Below, in pieces: positions 17,632 through 24,396 of a stretch of DNA of 64,000 nucleotides. This DNA is from an uncultured Desulfovibrio sp. (GTDB taxonomy: Bacteria; Desulfobacterota; Desulfovibrionia; Desulfovibrionales; Desulfovibrionaceae): contig CAKTDV010000001.1 of NCBI GenBank assembly GCA_934546745.1, positions 1 through 64,000 on the forward strand, given 5' to 3'. Numbering within the stretch: the stretch's first letter is position 1; each line of letters begins with the position of its first letter. Under the pieces are notes generated by a model that ran no database searches, was not told where the DNA came from, and saw only the letters and a program-made list of their open reading frames with translations. Position numbers and translations under genes: made by a program.

Positions 17632-19140
17632 ATGCGTTTTCCCCATACCCAGAGCATCGACATTTCCCAGGTGGAAGAGCTGCGCGGCGCGCGCTGGAGG
17701 GAAGAAACCGGCGCGCTCCTTGACGCGGGCTGCCGCCTGCTGGCTCTCTTCGCCCTGCCGGGGGCAAGCTCCGGCGATGCGCGCAAAAGCCTGTGCAGTC
17801 TGCTGTGCCACGACGGCGACGGCAGCCTGCATATCCTGCGCAGCGAAGCCCTTGCGGGCTACGCCTCCCTGACGCCGCAGTTTCCGCAGGCCCATCTTTT
17901 TGAACGGGAGCTCCTCGAACGTTCCGGCATCATGCCCGCCGGGCATCCGTGGCTCAAGCCCGTGCGCTTCAACGCCCCCTGGCCGGACAACGACGCCCCG
18001 CGCCGCCCCGGCCCGGCGGAAAACGACTTCTTCCAGATAGAGGGCGCGGAAATTCACGAAGTGGCCGTGGGCCCCGTCCATGCGGGCATCATCGAACCCG
18101 GCCACTTCCGCTTTCAATGTCTGGGTGAGACGGTGCTCCATCTGGAAATCTGTCTTGGTTTTCAGCATCGCGGCGTGGAGGATCTCCTGCCGCGCGCCGC
18201 GCCCCGGCGTCGCGTCTCGCTGGTGGAATGCCTCGCGGGCGACACCAGCATAGGCCATGCCACGGCCTACTGTACGGCCCTGGAACGCCTCGCGGGCATC
18301 GTCGTCCCTCCCCGCGCGCGCCTGCTGCGCCGCGTGGCGCTGGAGCTGGAACGCCTCGCCAACCATATCGGCGATCTGGGGGCCATTGGCGGCGATACCG
18401 GTTTTCTGCCCACAGCGGCATGGAACGGACGCATCCGCGGCGACGTGCTCAATACCACGGCCGTTCTCTGCGGCAACCGCTTCGGGCGCAATCTCCTCTG
18501 TCCCGGCGGCGTGCGTCAGGATCTCTCCGCCGGGGAATGCGCCGGGGCGCTTGAGCGCCTGCGGGCCGCCTGGCGCGACGCCCGCGCCTCCGTGGATGTC
18601 ATGCTGGCCAGCCCCAGCGTCCATGACCGTCTGGAGGGGACGGGCCCCGTCAGCCCGGAAACCGCCCGCGCTCTTGGTCTTGTGGGCATGGCGGCGCGCG
18701 CCTGCGGGCTGCCCGTGGACGCCCGCTTCTCACATCCTCTGGAACCGGAACCGTTGGAAGCCGCCGCTCCGGTGGTGGAACGCGGTGGCGACGTGCTGGC
18801 CCGAACCCTTGTCCGCAGCCGTGAACTGGACGCCTCCACAGCGCAGGCCCAGGCGGATCTCAAGGCGCTTGCCGCCGAAACGCCCTCCCCGCTTCTGGCC
18901 GATCTGCCCGACCGCCTGCCGCCGCTCCGTCTTGCCGTCGCGCAGGTGGAAGGCTGGCGCGGCGAAATATGCCACCTGATCATGACGGACGCCACGGGAC
19001 GCCCGGCCTTTTTCAAGGCCGTTGATCCCTCCTTCCACAACTGGCAGGGTCTGGCCATGGCCTTGCGCGGGCAGCAGATTTCGGATTTTCCCCTCTGCAA
19101 CAAAAGCTTCAATCTGTCCTATTGCGGCTTTGACCTCTAG
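17632..19140 (+). CDS. Ehr complex large-subunit homologue without Ni-Fe ligands (HyfG-like)
   Basis: A 502-residue protein of the HycE/HyfG/NuoCD lineage. The N-terminal 150 residues correspond to the NuoC-like part; the rest is NuoD/large-subunit-like (FQIEGAEIHEVAVGPVHAGIIEPGHFRF, LEICLGFQHRGVEDL, RLANHIGDLGAIGGDTGF). The two CxxC pairs that hold the Ni-Fe site are lost: the first site reads VECLAGDTSIGHA where hydrogenases have RICGICxxxH, and the end reads DPSFHNWQGL instead of DPCxxC. It therefore should not activate H2. This is the known hallmark of energy-converting-hydrogenase-related complexes (Ehr). GGAGG precedes the ATG and the gene follows its neighbour by 3 bases. Confidence 0.9.
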   Translation: MRFPHTQSIDISQVEELRGARWREETGALLDAGCRLLALFALPGASSGDARKSLCSLLCHDGDGSLHILRSEALAGYASLTPQFPQAHLFERELLERSGIMPAGHPWLKPVRFNAPWPDNDAPRRPGPAENDFFQIEGAEIHEVAVGPVHAGIIEPGHFRFQCLGETVLHLEICLGFQHRGVEDLLPRAAPRRRVSLVECLAGDTSIGHATAYCTALERLAGIVVPPRARLLRRVALELERLANHIGDLGAIGGDTGFLPTAAWNGRIRGDVLNTTAVLCGNRFGRNLLCPGGVRQDLSAGECAGALERLRAAWRDARASVDVMLASPSVHDRLEGTGPVSPETARALGLVGMAARACGLPVDARFSHPLEPEPLEAAAPVVERGGDVLARTLVRSRELDASTAQAQADLKALAAETPSPLLADLPDRLPPLRLAVAQVEGWRGEICHLIMTDATGRPAFFKAVDPSFHNWQGLAMALRGQQISDFPLCNKSFNLSYCGFDL

Positions 19141-19175
19141 AGCGGTTTCCTCACATTTTCAGCAAGAGAGCTGCC

Positions 19176-19937
19176 ATGTTCCGCATCTTCGCCGAACGCT
19201 TCCGGCAAAAATACCGTACCTCCGCCTATCCCAGGACAGATCCGGTTTTGCCCGACCGCTATCTGGGCGTGCCCCGCCTACGCGCCGTGGACTGCGGGGA
19301 CTGCGCGGCCTGCGCCCGCGTCTGCCCCTCCGGGGCCATCGCGCCCCGCCCGGAAGGCGGCCCCCAGCTCGACATGGGGCGCTGCCTGTTCTGCGGTGCC
19401 TGCCGCGATGTCTGCCCCAAGGAAGCCGTAGCCTTCAGCCGCGACTACCGCGTTGCCGCCTTCCAGCGTGAGGCACTGATCGTCACGCCGGAAAAGCCCT
19501 TTGCCGGAACAGGCGCTCCGCAACGCGACTACAGCCTCTACCGCCGGTCCCTCTCCCTGCGCGAGGTCAGCGCCGCGGGCTGCAATGCCTGCGAGGCCGA
19601 TACCAACGTTCTCGGAACCCTGACCTACGATCTCGGCCGTTTCGGCATCGGCTTCGCCGCCTCGCCGCGCCACGCCGACGGAGTGCTGGTCACCGGGCCT
19701 GTCAGCCGCAACATGCGCGCCGCCCTGCTCGACACCTACGCCGCCATCGCCGAACCCAGAATTGTCATTGCCGTGGGCGGTTGCGCCATTTCCGGCGGGC
19801 TGTTCCAGCCCTCGCCCGAATGCGGCGACGGCGTGCCCGCCCATCTGTCTGTCGATCTCTTCGTTCCCGGCTGTCCCCCCAGCCCGTGGAGCATCCTCGA
19901 CGGCCTGCTCGCCCTTTCCGGCCGCAACAGAACCTAG
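19176..19937 (+). CDS. Ehr complex small subunit fused to a 2x[4Fe-4S] ferredoxin
   Basis: A 253-residue protein that joins two roles normally split. The N-terminal 110 residues carry two [4Fe-4S] motifs (CGDCAACARVCPS and CLFCGACRDVCPK), corresponding to HyfH/EchF. The C-terminal part is a NuoB/HyfI/EchC-type small subunit with the proximal cluster cysteines in GCNAC, GGCAISGG and GCPPSP. It is the last gene of the operon, 35 bases after the large-subunit homologue. It would take electrons from ferredoxin and pass them to the large-subunit homologue. Confidence 0.88.
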   Translation: MFRIFAERFRQKYRTSAYPRTDPVLPDRYLGVPRLRAVDCGDCAACARVCPSGAIAPRPEGGPQLDMGRCLFCGACRDVCPKEAVAFSRDYRVAAFQREALIVTPEKPFAGTGAPQRDYSLYRRSLSLREVSAAGCNACEADTNVLGTLTYDLGRFGIGFAASPRHADGVLVTGPVSRNMRAALLDTYAAIAEPRIVIAVGGCAISGGLFQPSPECGDGVPAHLSVDLFVPGCPPSPWSILDGLLALSGRNRT

Positions 19938-19994
19938 GGCATCCCGCCGCCCGCGCACGGCGAAAACCATGACGCACAGCTCCACAACGAGCAA

Positions 19995-20026
19995 GGCCCC
20001 GGTAGAGGCGCGAACTCTGCCGGGGC
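19995..20026 (+). other. Hairpin resembling the cassette hairpins
   Basis: Arms GCCCCGGTAGAG and CTCTGCCGGGGC pair at 11 of 12 positions plus a G-T wobble. The same core (CCCCGGTAGAG) opens the hairpin of the peptide cassette at 20931. No T-run follows. It may be the end structure of the Ehr transcript or a relic of another cassette. Confidence 0.45.
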
Positions 20027-20052
20027 ACACTGCCTGATGCCGTGACACCGCT

Positions 20053-20676
20053 CTAGAACCCCCTCCACTCAAGGGCCTTGGCCATGATGGCGGCAATCCC
20101 GCCGAACCCGGCCAGCATGAAGGAGACGATGGCCGCGCCAATGCCTATCTGCCACCTGAGCAGCCGCATTTCCACGCCCTTCACCTCATTGCGCACGTCC
20201 TGAACCTCAAGGCGCACATTCTGAACATCAAGGCGCACGTCCTGGATTTCATTACGCACGTCCTGGATTTCCGCTTTCAGTTCCGTGCGCACATCCTGGA
20301 TTTCGTTACGCACGTCCTGGATTTCATTACGCACGTCCTGGATTTCCGCTTTCAGTTCCGTGCGCACATCCTGGATTTCGTTGCGTACATCCTGAATCTC
20401 GTTACGCACATCCTGAATATCCGCTTTCAATTCCGCGCGCACGGCCTGAATTTCGTTACGCACATCCTGGATTTCCGCTTTCAGTTCCGTGCGCACGGCC
20501 TGAATTTCATCCCGCACGTCCCGGATGTCCGTCTTGGTGGCGAGTTCCGAGGCCGCGAAGGCGTCTTTCAGAATCTTTCCCTGCGCGGCGGCAAAAGCTT
20601 CCGACTGCTGGCGCGTGAAGCCGCCAGCTTCCATTTCCTTGGCATAGGCCAGAGAGTCAAAGGCGAAGATGCTCAT
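20053..20676 (-). CDS. Coiled-coil protein with tandem heptads and C-terminal membrane helix (DUF1640-like)
   Basis: A 207-residue protein. Residues 1-45 are mixed helical (YAKEMEAGGFTRQQSEAFA). Residues about 50-165 are an uninterrupted coiled coil made of heptads such as IQDVRNE, IQAVRTE and LKAEIQDVR, coded by near-identical 21-base DNA units. The C-terminal 35 residues form one membrane helix (GIGAAIVSFMLAGFGGIAAIM). The organisation matches the DUF1640 / CCDC90-like family. A GGGAGGG site and a close promoter stand before the ATG. Function is unknown; the coiled coil probably oligomerises on the membrane surface. Confidence 0.8.
   Translation of the reverse strand: MSIFAFDSLAYAKEMEAGGFTRQQSEAFAAAQGKILKDAFAASELATKTDIRDVRDEIQAVRTELKAEIQDVRNEIQAVRAELKADIQDVRNEIQDVRNEIQDVRTELKAEIQDVRNEIQDVRNEIQDVRTELKAEIQDVRNEIQDVRLDVQNVRLEVQDVRNEVKGVEMRLLRWQIGIGAAIVSFMLAGFGGIAAIMAKALEWRGF
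20186..20520 (-). repeat. 21-base tandem repeats inside the coiled-coil gene
   Basis: About fifteen imperfect 21-base units, each coding for one heptad (for example ATCCAGGACGTGCGTAACGAA). Some blocks of two or three units recur almost unchanged, which points to recent expansion. Length variation between strains would change the coiled coil by whole heptads without a frameshift. Confidence 0.8.
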
Positions 20677-20694
20677 AGCGGCCCTCCCGCCGTC

Positions 20695-20723
20695 AGTCTA
20701 GCTCTTTTACGGGCGCGCGTCAA
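20695..20723 (-). promoter_or_regulatory. Promoter of the coiled-coil gene
   Basis: TTGACG and TAGACT separated by exactly 17 bases on the minus strand. The predicted start of transcription is only about 12 bases before the ATG, giving a very short leader. The sequence is close to the antisense promoters of the nearby peptide cassettes (TTGACG-N17-TAGAAA). Confidence 0.55.
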
Positions 20724-20771
20724 AACGCGCGCGCATCCTCTGGGCAGGGCGGACGACACGCGGAACGCCGC

Positions 20772-20800
20772 TTGAAGGATCGCTCGTTTTCGGCTACGGT
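20772..20800 (+). promoter_or_regulatory. Cassette A sense promoter
   Basis: TTGAAG, 17 bases, TACGGT, about 38 bases before the small ORF. The same boxes with the same spacing occur before cassettes C and D. Confidence 0.55.
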
Positions 20801-20838
20801 GCCGCCGTGGGCGCGTTCTCCGAAAGGAGGATACACCC

Positions 20839-20922
20839 ATGAAGCACTTCCTCCGGGACGTGTTGGCTGCGTTTGTGGCCAACCTTCTCGCGGTGTTGGT
20901 GGCTCACCTGCTGAACCTCTAA
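20839..20922 (+). CDS. Cassette A: 27-residue hydrophobic peptide, type I toxin-like
   Basis: A 27-residue peptide starting MKHFLRDVLAAFVA and continuing as one hydrophobic helix to HLLNL. The very strong ribosome binding site CCGAAAGGAGGATACACCC precedes it. It is followed by a 11-bp hairpin and a strong terminator, and a promoter on the opposite strand overlaps that terminator. Charged N terminus, single membrane helix and this layout match small type I toxins such as Ldr, TisB or Fst in form, although I cannot assign it to any of those families. Four relatives lie beyond the flagellin gene. Confidence 0.75.
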   Translation: MKHFLRDVLAAFVANLLAVLVAHLLNL

Positions 20923-20930
20923 CAGCCGCG

Positions 20931-20958
20931 CCCCGGTAGAGGTGCATCTCTACCGGGG
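20931..20958 (+). other. Cassette A 3' hairpin 1
   Basis: A perfect 11-bp stem, CCCCGGTAGAG with its complement, loop GTGCAT, starting 8 bases after the stop of the peptide. In the other cassettes the stem is conserved in shape but its bases change in pairs. Confidence 0.75.
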
Positions 20959-21005
20959 TGCCATACTGTAAATCCAGATGATTTACGGGGAACGTGTCCC
21001 ACTGT

Positions 21006-21045
21006 GAGCGGCGGGTGTGTCAGAAACACTCGCCGCTCTTTTTTT
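21006..21045 (+). terminator. Cassette A terminator (hairpin 2)
   Basis: Stem GAGCGGCGGGTGT with ACACTCGCCGCTC (one G-T mismatch), followed by seven T. It should end the peptide mRNA. Confidence 0.85.
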
Positions 21046-21071
21046 CTATGTCTGTTCCGGCGGCGCGTCAA
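21043..21071 (-). promoter_or_regulatory. Cassette A antisense promoter
   Basis: On the minus strand TTGACG, 17 bases, TAGAAA. Transcription would start near 21036, inside hairpin 2, and run back over hairpins 2 and 1 towards the peptide gene, giving an RNA complementary to the mRNA 3' end. Confidence 0.6.
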
Positions 21072-21111
21072 GTCCCGTTGGCGGGGTTTCGCCGCCGCAC
21101 GGGGCCGCTTC

Positions 21112-21399
21112 CTACAGGCCCTCAAGCAGCTTCATGACGCGATCGTGGTTCAGGCCCTGATAGAGGCCCAGGGCCTCGGTGGCGTGTTCCTGTGTGCCCT
21201 GCCGCACGGAGGCCATGGCCTCGGCGGCCTCGGCATCGGTAAGCAGGTGGGGCGTGCGCATCGTCACCGTGTCCGCCGCCGTGTCCGCCGTGGTCTGTCC
21301 CGCATGCTGGATGCTGGGCTGGCCGGGCACGGTTTGGGCGGCCCGTTCCAGATCCCGCACACGCGGATCAAAGGAGGCGCTGTTCAGCGAGGTGATCAT
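21112..21399 (-). CDS. Hypothetical protein downstream of flagellin
   Basis: A 95-residue soluble protein (MITSLNSASFDPRVRDLERAAQTV...), rich in Ala, Thr and Gln, with a helical C-terminal half ending HDRVMKLLEGL. It follows the flagellin gene by 84 bases on the same strand, so it may be a flagellar accessory gene; I recognise no family. Its ATG has GAGTTGGAG upstream. Confidence 0.6.
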   Translation of the reverse strand: MITSLNSASFDPRVRDLERAAQTVPGQPSIQHAGQTTADTAADTVTMRTPHLLTDAEAAEAMASVRQGTQEHATEALGLYQGLNHDRVMKLLEGL

Positions 21400-21483
21400 A
21401 GCTCCAACTCCTCAAGGTTTGCCGGAGGGGCCACGCCCTGTGCGGGCACGGTGACGCCCCCCGGCCGGATTTCCGCGTTTTCA

Positions 21484-23043
21484 CTAGCCGCCGATGAGCT
21501 GCATGGCCATCTGCGGCAGGGAGTTGGCCTGCGAGAGCATGGCCACGGCCGTCTGCGTCAGAATCTGCTGGCGGGTGAATTCCGTCATTTCCGTGGCCAC
21601 GTCCACGTCCGAAATGCGGGATTCGGCGGCCTGCAGGTTTTCGGCCTGCACGTTGATGTTGGTGATGGTGTTCTCAAGCCGGTTCTGGATGGCCCCGAGG
21701 TGGGCGCGCACCTTGTCCTTCTCGATGATGGCGTTGTTGATGGCCTCCAGGGCAAGCTGGGCGTCCTCCTGCGTCCTGATGTCCCGACCGGCGGCGTCGT
21801 ACTTGGTTTCCAGCGACACGGACATGGTGTGCAGGGCTTCGCCGATGGCCTTGACGGCGGCATTGGCCGCAGCACGAGGATCAGCAAGGCCTTGGGCAGT
21901 TGCCGCAACCTGCACGGCATTCCAGAAACTGTTGCCGTTGCCAAGTGGTTGCCCATCAATAGTCACGGCTTCATCGATATATCTCAAACTCCAAACATTA
22001 TCGTTGTTCTTATCACCGAAACTACTCTCTGTTGGGTCGATAGTAGCTCCTTTGTCACCATCCGACCACGAGTTCACCAGTGCACGGGTATAGGCGTAGA
22101 GCACCTTTTCCTTGTCGCGATCGGACATCTGCTGGTACTGGTTGACCTCCGGAGGCCCTGCTTCATAGACCGGCGGCATGTTTTCCGACGGCAGACCCTT
22201 GCCATAGAATTGCTTTTCCTCGGCGGAGAGCTGATTCCAAGCCTCGGCCAGATTGTTCATATTATATGTTTTATTGTCGATGGTGAATTGCCCATTAGCC
22301 TGATTCAGTGCGGTCTCAATGTTGTATATCTTGTATGCGAAGTCCGTCACCAGATTGTCAATCTCGTCATAGGCGGCCTTCTGCCACGCCTCGCCGCGAT
22401 CCCAGCCCTTCATGTTCTTTTCAAGGTTGGCCTTGTATTCGGCGATGATGCGGTCGCGATCCTCCGCATAGGTGGAGGAATTGCCGAGGCCGAGGGCCTG
22501 CGCGGTGACGTCGCCAATCTCGATGTAGTAGTAGTCTTCCGCCGAGTCGTTGCCCGTGCCGAAGTGGACCTTCAGCTCGCCCTTGGAAATCATCTGGCTG
22601 CCGTCGTGCACGCCGGAGAGGGTGCCGTCCAGCAGCTTGGTGCCGTTGAAGTCCGTGGCATTGGCGATACGGGTGATTTCCGAGGCCATCTGCTGGTATT
22701 CGGACTCGATCATGAGGCGCTGGGTGGAATCATAGGTGCCGGTGGCGGCCTGTTCGGCCAGTTCTTTCATGCGGATGAGTTTCTCGTCGATGACGCCCAT
22801 GGCGCCGTCGGCGGTCTGGATGAGGGAGATGGCGTCGTTGGCATTGCGCGCGCCCTGATGGAGCGCGGCGATGTCCGCGCGCTGCAGTTCGCGAATGGCC
22901 ATGCCGGCGGCGTCGTCAGCGGCGGAATTGATGCGCTGGCCGGTGGAAAGGCGCTGGGTGGACGTGCTCAGGTTGCCGTAGTGGGCGTTGAGGTTGCGCG
23001 CCACGTTGGCGGCCATCATGTTGTGATTGACGACAAGACTCAT
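21484..23043 (-). CDS. fliC: Flagellin
   Basis: A 519-residue flagellin. The N-terminal D0/D1 region starts MSLVVNHNMMAANVARNLN and carries STGQRINSAADDAAGMAI; the C-terminal D1/D0 region contains NRLENTITNINVQAENLQAA, DVDVATEMTEFTRQQIL and ends MAMQLIGG. The middle (about residues 160-390) is unlike standard flagellin and lower in GC, as expected of the exposed variable domain. It is the filament subunit, exported by the flagellar type III system. Cassette A and the companion gene lie on its 3' side, cassettes B-E on its 5' side. Confidence 0.97.
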   Translation of the reverse strand: MSLVVNHNMMAANVARNLNAHYGNLSTSTQRLSTGQRINSAADDAAGMAIRELQRADIAALHQGARNANDAISLIQTADGAMGVIDEKLIRMKELAEQAATGTYDSTQRLMIESEYQQMASEITRIANATDFNGTKLLDGTLSGVHDGSQMISKGELKVHFGTGNDSAEDYYYIEIGDVTAQALGLGNSSTYAEDRDRIIAEYKANLEKNMKGWDRGEAWQKAAYDEIDNLVTDFAYKIYNIETALNQANGQFTIDNKTYNMNNLAEAWNQLSAEEKQFYGKGLPSENMPPVYEAGPPEVNQYQQMSDRDKEKVLYAYTRALVNSWSDGDKGATIDPTESSFGDKNNDNVWSLRYIDEAVTIDGQPLGNGNSFWNAVQVAATAQGLADPRAAANAAVKAIGEALHTMSVSLETKYDAAGRDIRTQEDAQLALEAINNAIIEKDKVRAHLGAIQNRLENTITNINVQAENLQAAESRISDVDVATEMTEFTRQQILTQTAVAMLSQANSLPQMAMQLIGG

Positions 23044-23468
23044 GTTTTTTCCCCTTCTCCCTTGAGGTTGTTATGAAAAGTGCAACCGGCGCGCTGTCGC
23101 GGCAGCGTCATTGCCAGCGCCGCGCCGCCTGATTGTTTCCTTGTTGCCCGGGAGAATGCTAAAAACATGCCAGAAATTTTATCTCATTGAAATTCCTTGT
23201 TTTTTTATTTTTCAACGCGGTGTGTGGCAAATTTTGCCGCGCGGCGGGGCGTTTTTTTGGCGTGGGAACGGGGAGGCGGCGCGGGCGGCCTCTGCAAAAA
23301 TTGCCGCCGCCGGAGAAGGCGGGCGGCATATTTTTGACGGGGGGATCGGGGAGAGATGAGGGAGGGGGAAGGGGGCGCGTTGGCGCCTTGCCTCCGTCCG
23401 GCATTCCGGCCATGCTCCTTCTTGCCTCCCCAGACACGAAATCCCGCCCCGTGAGGAGGTGATGGCTC
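23044..23468. other. Flagellin upstream region and cassette B leader
   Basis: About 425 bases without a supported gene. The first 150 bases upstream of the flagellin hold two -24/-12-like elements on the minus strand. The part from 23250 to 23440 is extremely G-rich with AT islands. I see no convincing sense promoter for cassette B in it. Confidence 0.45.
23158..23172 (-). promoter_or_regulatory. fliC: Candidate sigma-54 promoter of flagellin
   Basis: On the minus strand TGGCATG-N4-TAGC, with the invariant GG-N10-GC spacing of a -24/-12 promoter and one mismatch in the -12 box. A second GG-N10-GC match (TGGCAATGACGCTGC) lies at 23102-23116. Sigma-54 control of flagellar genes is common; the choice between the two sites is open. 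Confidence 0.4.
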
Positions 23469-23552
23469 ATGCTGCACGTCAGCGTGAACATCAAGGTCAC
23501 TGCCGGTGCGGTGGCCCTTCTCCTGACCGTCCTGCTGCGTTCCTGCGGCTAG
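23469..23552 (+). CDS. Cassette B: 27-residue hydrophobic peptide, divergent type
   Basis: A peptide of exactly 27 residues starting MLHVSVNIKVTAGAVALLL and ending RSCG. Its ribosome binding site is the full anti-16S sequence AGGAGGTGAT, nine bases before the ATG. The protein sequence is unlike cassettes A, C and D, yet the 3' part (hairpin 1, terminator, antisense promoter) is clearly the same module. An ATG at 23462 would give an unrelated, non-hydrophobic frame and was not chosen. Confidence 0.65.
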   Translation: MLHVSVNIKVTAGAVALLLTVLLRSCG

Positions 23553-23570
23553 ACATACTGGAAAAGGCCC

Positions 23571-23603
23571 GGCCCCGGTAGTTGGACAAGAACTACCGGG
23601 GCC
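23571..23603 (+). other. Cassette B 3' hairpin 1
   Basis: A perfect 13-bp stem GGCCCCGGTAGTT with its complement, loop GGACAAG, 18 bases after the peptide stop. Confidence 0.75.
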
Positions 23604-23653
23604 GCTTACTCAAATACATTCAACTGTGTTTGGGGAGACGCGGGGTTCGCGCA

Positions 23654-23697
23654 GGGCGGCGGGTGTGTGGCAACACTCGCCGCTCTTTGTTCTTTTG
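23654..23697 (+). terminator. Cassette B terminator (hairpin 2)
   Basis: Stem GGGCGGCGGGTGT with ACACTCGCCGCTC, loop GTGGCA, followed by TTTGTTCTTTT. Identical in its right arm to the terminators of A, C and E. Confidence 0.8.
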
Positions 23698-23722
23698 TAA
23701 GGCCGTTCCTCCGGCGCGTCAA
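23694..23722 (-). promoter_or_regulatory. Cassette B antisense promoter
   Basis: TTGACG, 17 bases, TACAAA on the minus strand, overlapping the T-run of the terminator. Predicted start near 23687. Confidence 0.55.
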
Positions 23723-23768
23723 GCCCCCGCATCTCCCACGAACCGGCGTAGCGTGCGCGGAACGCCGC

Positions 23769-23797
23769 TTGAAGACGCACCCTTTTTCAGCTACGGT
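23769..23797 (+). promoter_or_regulatory. Cassette C sense promoter
   Basis: TTGAAG, 17 bases, TACGGT, 39 bases before the peptide ATG, as in cassettes A and D. Confidence 0.55.
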
Positions 23798-23836
23798 GCC
23801 GCTTGTGGGCGCGTTCTCCGAAAGGAGGGTACACCC

Positions 23837-23920
23837 ATGAAGCACTTCCTCCGGGACGTGTTGGCCGCGTTTGTGGCCGCCGTCCTTGCGGCTTTGGTGA
23901 TTCGCATGTTGCACATCTAA
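23837..23920 (+). CDS. Cassette C: 27-residue hydrophobic peptide, type I toxin-like
   Basis: A 27-residue peptide beginning MKHFLRDVLAAFVA, the same first 14 residues as cassette A, and ending VIRMLHI. The ribosome binding site is CGAAAGGAGGGTACACCC. The whole unit, from promoter to antisense promoter, is near-identical in layout to A and D. Confidence 0.75.
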   Translation: MKHFLRDVLAAFVAAVLAALVIRMLHI

Positions 23921-23930
23921 GACGCAAGTT

Positions 23931-23962
23931 GCCCCGGTAGGAGGTGAGACTCCAACCGGGGC
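23931..23962 (+). other. Cassette C 3' hairpin 1
   Basis: Arms GCCCCGGTAGGAG and CTCCAACCGGGGC pair at 12 of 13 positions, 10 bases after the stop; flanking TTG/CAA extend the helix. Confidence 0.7.
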
Positions 23963-24011
23963 GCAAACTTGTGAACACTTTCAGTGATTCGCGGGGAACG
24001 TGCCCCACTGC

Positions 24012-24049
24012 GAGCGGCGGGTGTGTGACAGCACTCGCCGCTCTTTTTT
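24012..24049 (+). terminator. Cassette C terminator (hairpin 2)
   Basis: Stem GAGCGGCGGGTGT with GCACTCGCCGCTC followed by six T. Confidence 0.85.
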
Positions 24050-24075
24050 CTACGTCTGTTCCGGCGGCGCGTCAA
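24047..24075 (-). promoter_or_regulatory. Cassette C antisense promoter
   Basis: TTGACG, 17 bases, TAGAAA on the minus strand; predicted start near 24040, inside hairpin 2. Confidence 0.6.
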
Positions 24076-24122
24076 GCCCCCCGCATCTCCCACGAACCGG
24101 CGTAGCGTGCGCGGAACGCCGC

Positions 24123-24151
24123 TTGAAGACTCTCCCTTTTTCAGCTACGGT
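24123..24151 (+). promoter_or_regulatory. Cassette D sense promoter
   Basis: TTGAAG, 17 bases, TACGGT, 38 bases before the peptide ATG. Confidence 0.55.
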
Positions 24152-24189
24152 TCCACTGTGGGCGCGTTCTCCGAAAGGAGGATACACCC

Positions 24190-24273
24190 ATGAGACGCTT
24201 CTTCCGGGATGTGCTCGTGGCCTTTGTCGCGGGCATCCTTGTGGCTCTGGCGGTTCGTTTGATGAACCTCTAA
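24190..24273 (+). CDS. Cassette D: 27-residue hydrophobic peptide, type I toxin-like
   Basis: A 27-residue peptide beginning MRRFFRDVLVAFVAG and ending RLMNL. Compared with A and C the substitutions are conservative (K to R, L to F, A to V), which is what selection on a membrane peptide would allow. The ribosome binding site is CGAAAGGAGGATACACCC. Confidence 0.75.
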   Translation: MRRFFRDVLVAFVAGILVALAVRLMNL

Positions 24274-24283
24274 GACGCAGGTT

Positions 24284-24315
24284 GCCCCGGTAAGAGGCGA
24301 CACTCTTACCGGGGC
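24284..24315 (+). other. Cassette D 3' hairpin 1
   Basis: A perfect 13-bp stem GCCCCGGTAAGAG with its complement, loop GCGACA, 10 bases after the stop. Confidence 0.75.
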
Positions 24316-24358
24316 GCAAATCTTGCGATACCAATTCGCGGGGAACGTGTCCCACTGT

Positions 24359-24396
24359 GAGCGGCGGGTGTGTGGCAACACGCGTCGCTCTTTTTT
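24359..24396 (+). terminator. Cassette D terminator (hairpin 2)
   Basis: Stem GAGCGGCGGGTGT with ACACGCGTCGCTC, followed by six T. The right arm has drifted, so the helix is weaker than in the other copies. Confidence 0.75.

Noticed and set aside
16123..18624. Minus-strand frame of over 800 codons opposite the Ehr genes
   Set aside because: Antisense artefact of high GC; the plus-strand frames have all family motifs.
20186..20520. CRISPR-like array
   Set aside because: The 21-base units follow each other without unique spacers and code for coiled-coil heptads.
23462..23580. Alternative ATG for cassette B
   Set aside because: It lies only two bases behind the ribosome binding site core and its frame is hydrophilic, unlike the rest of the family.
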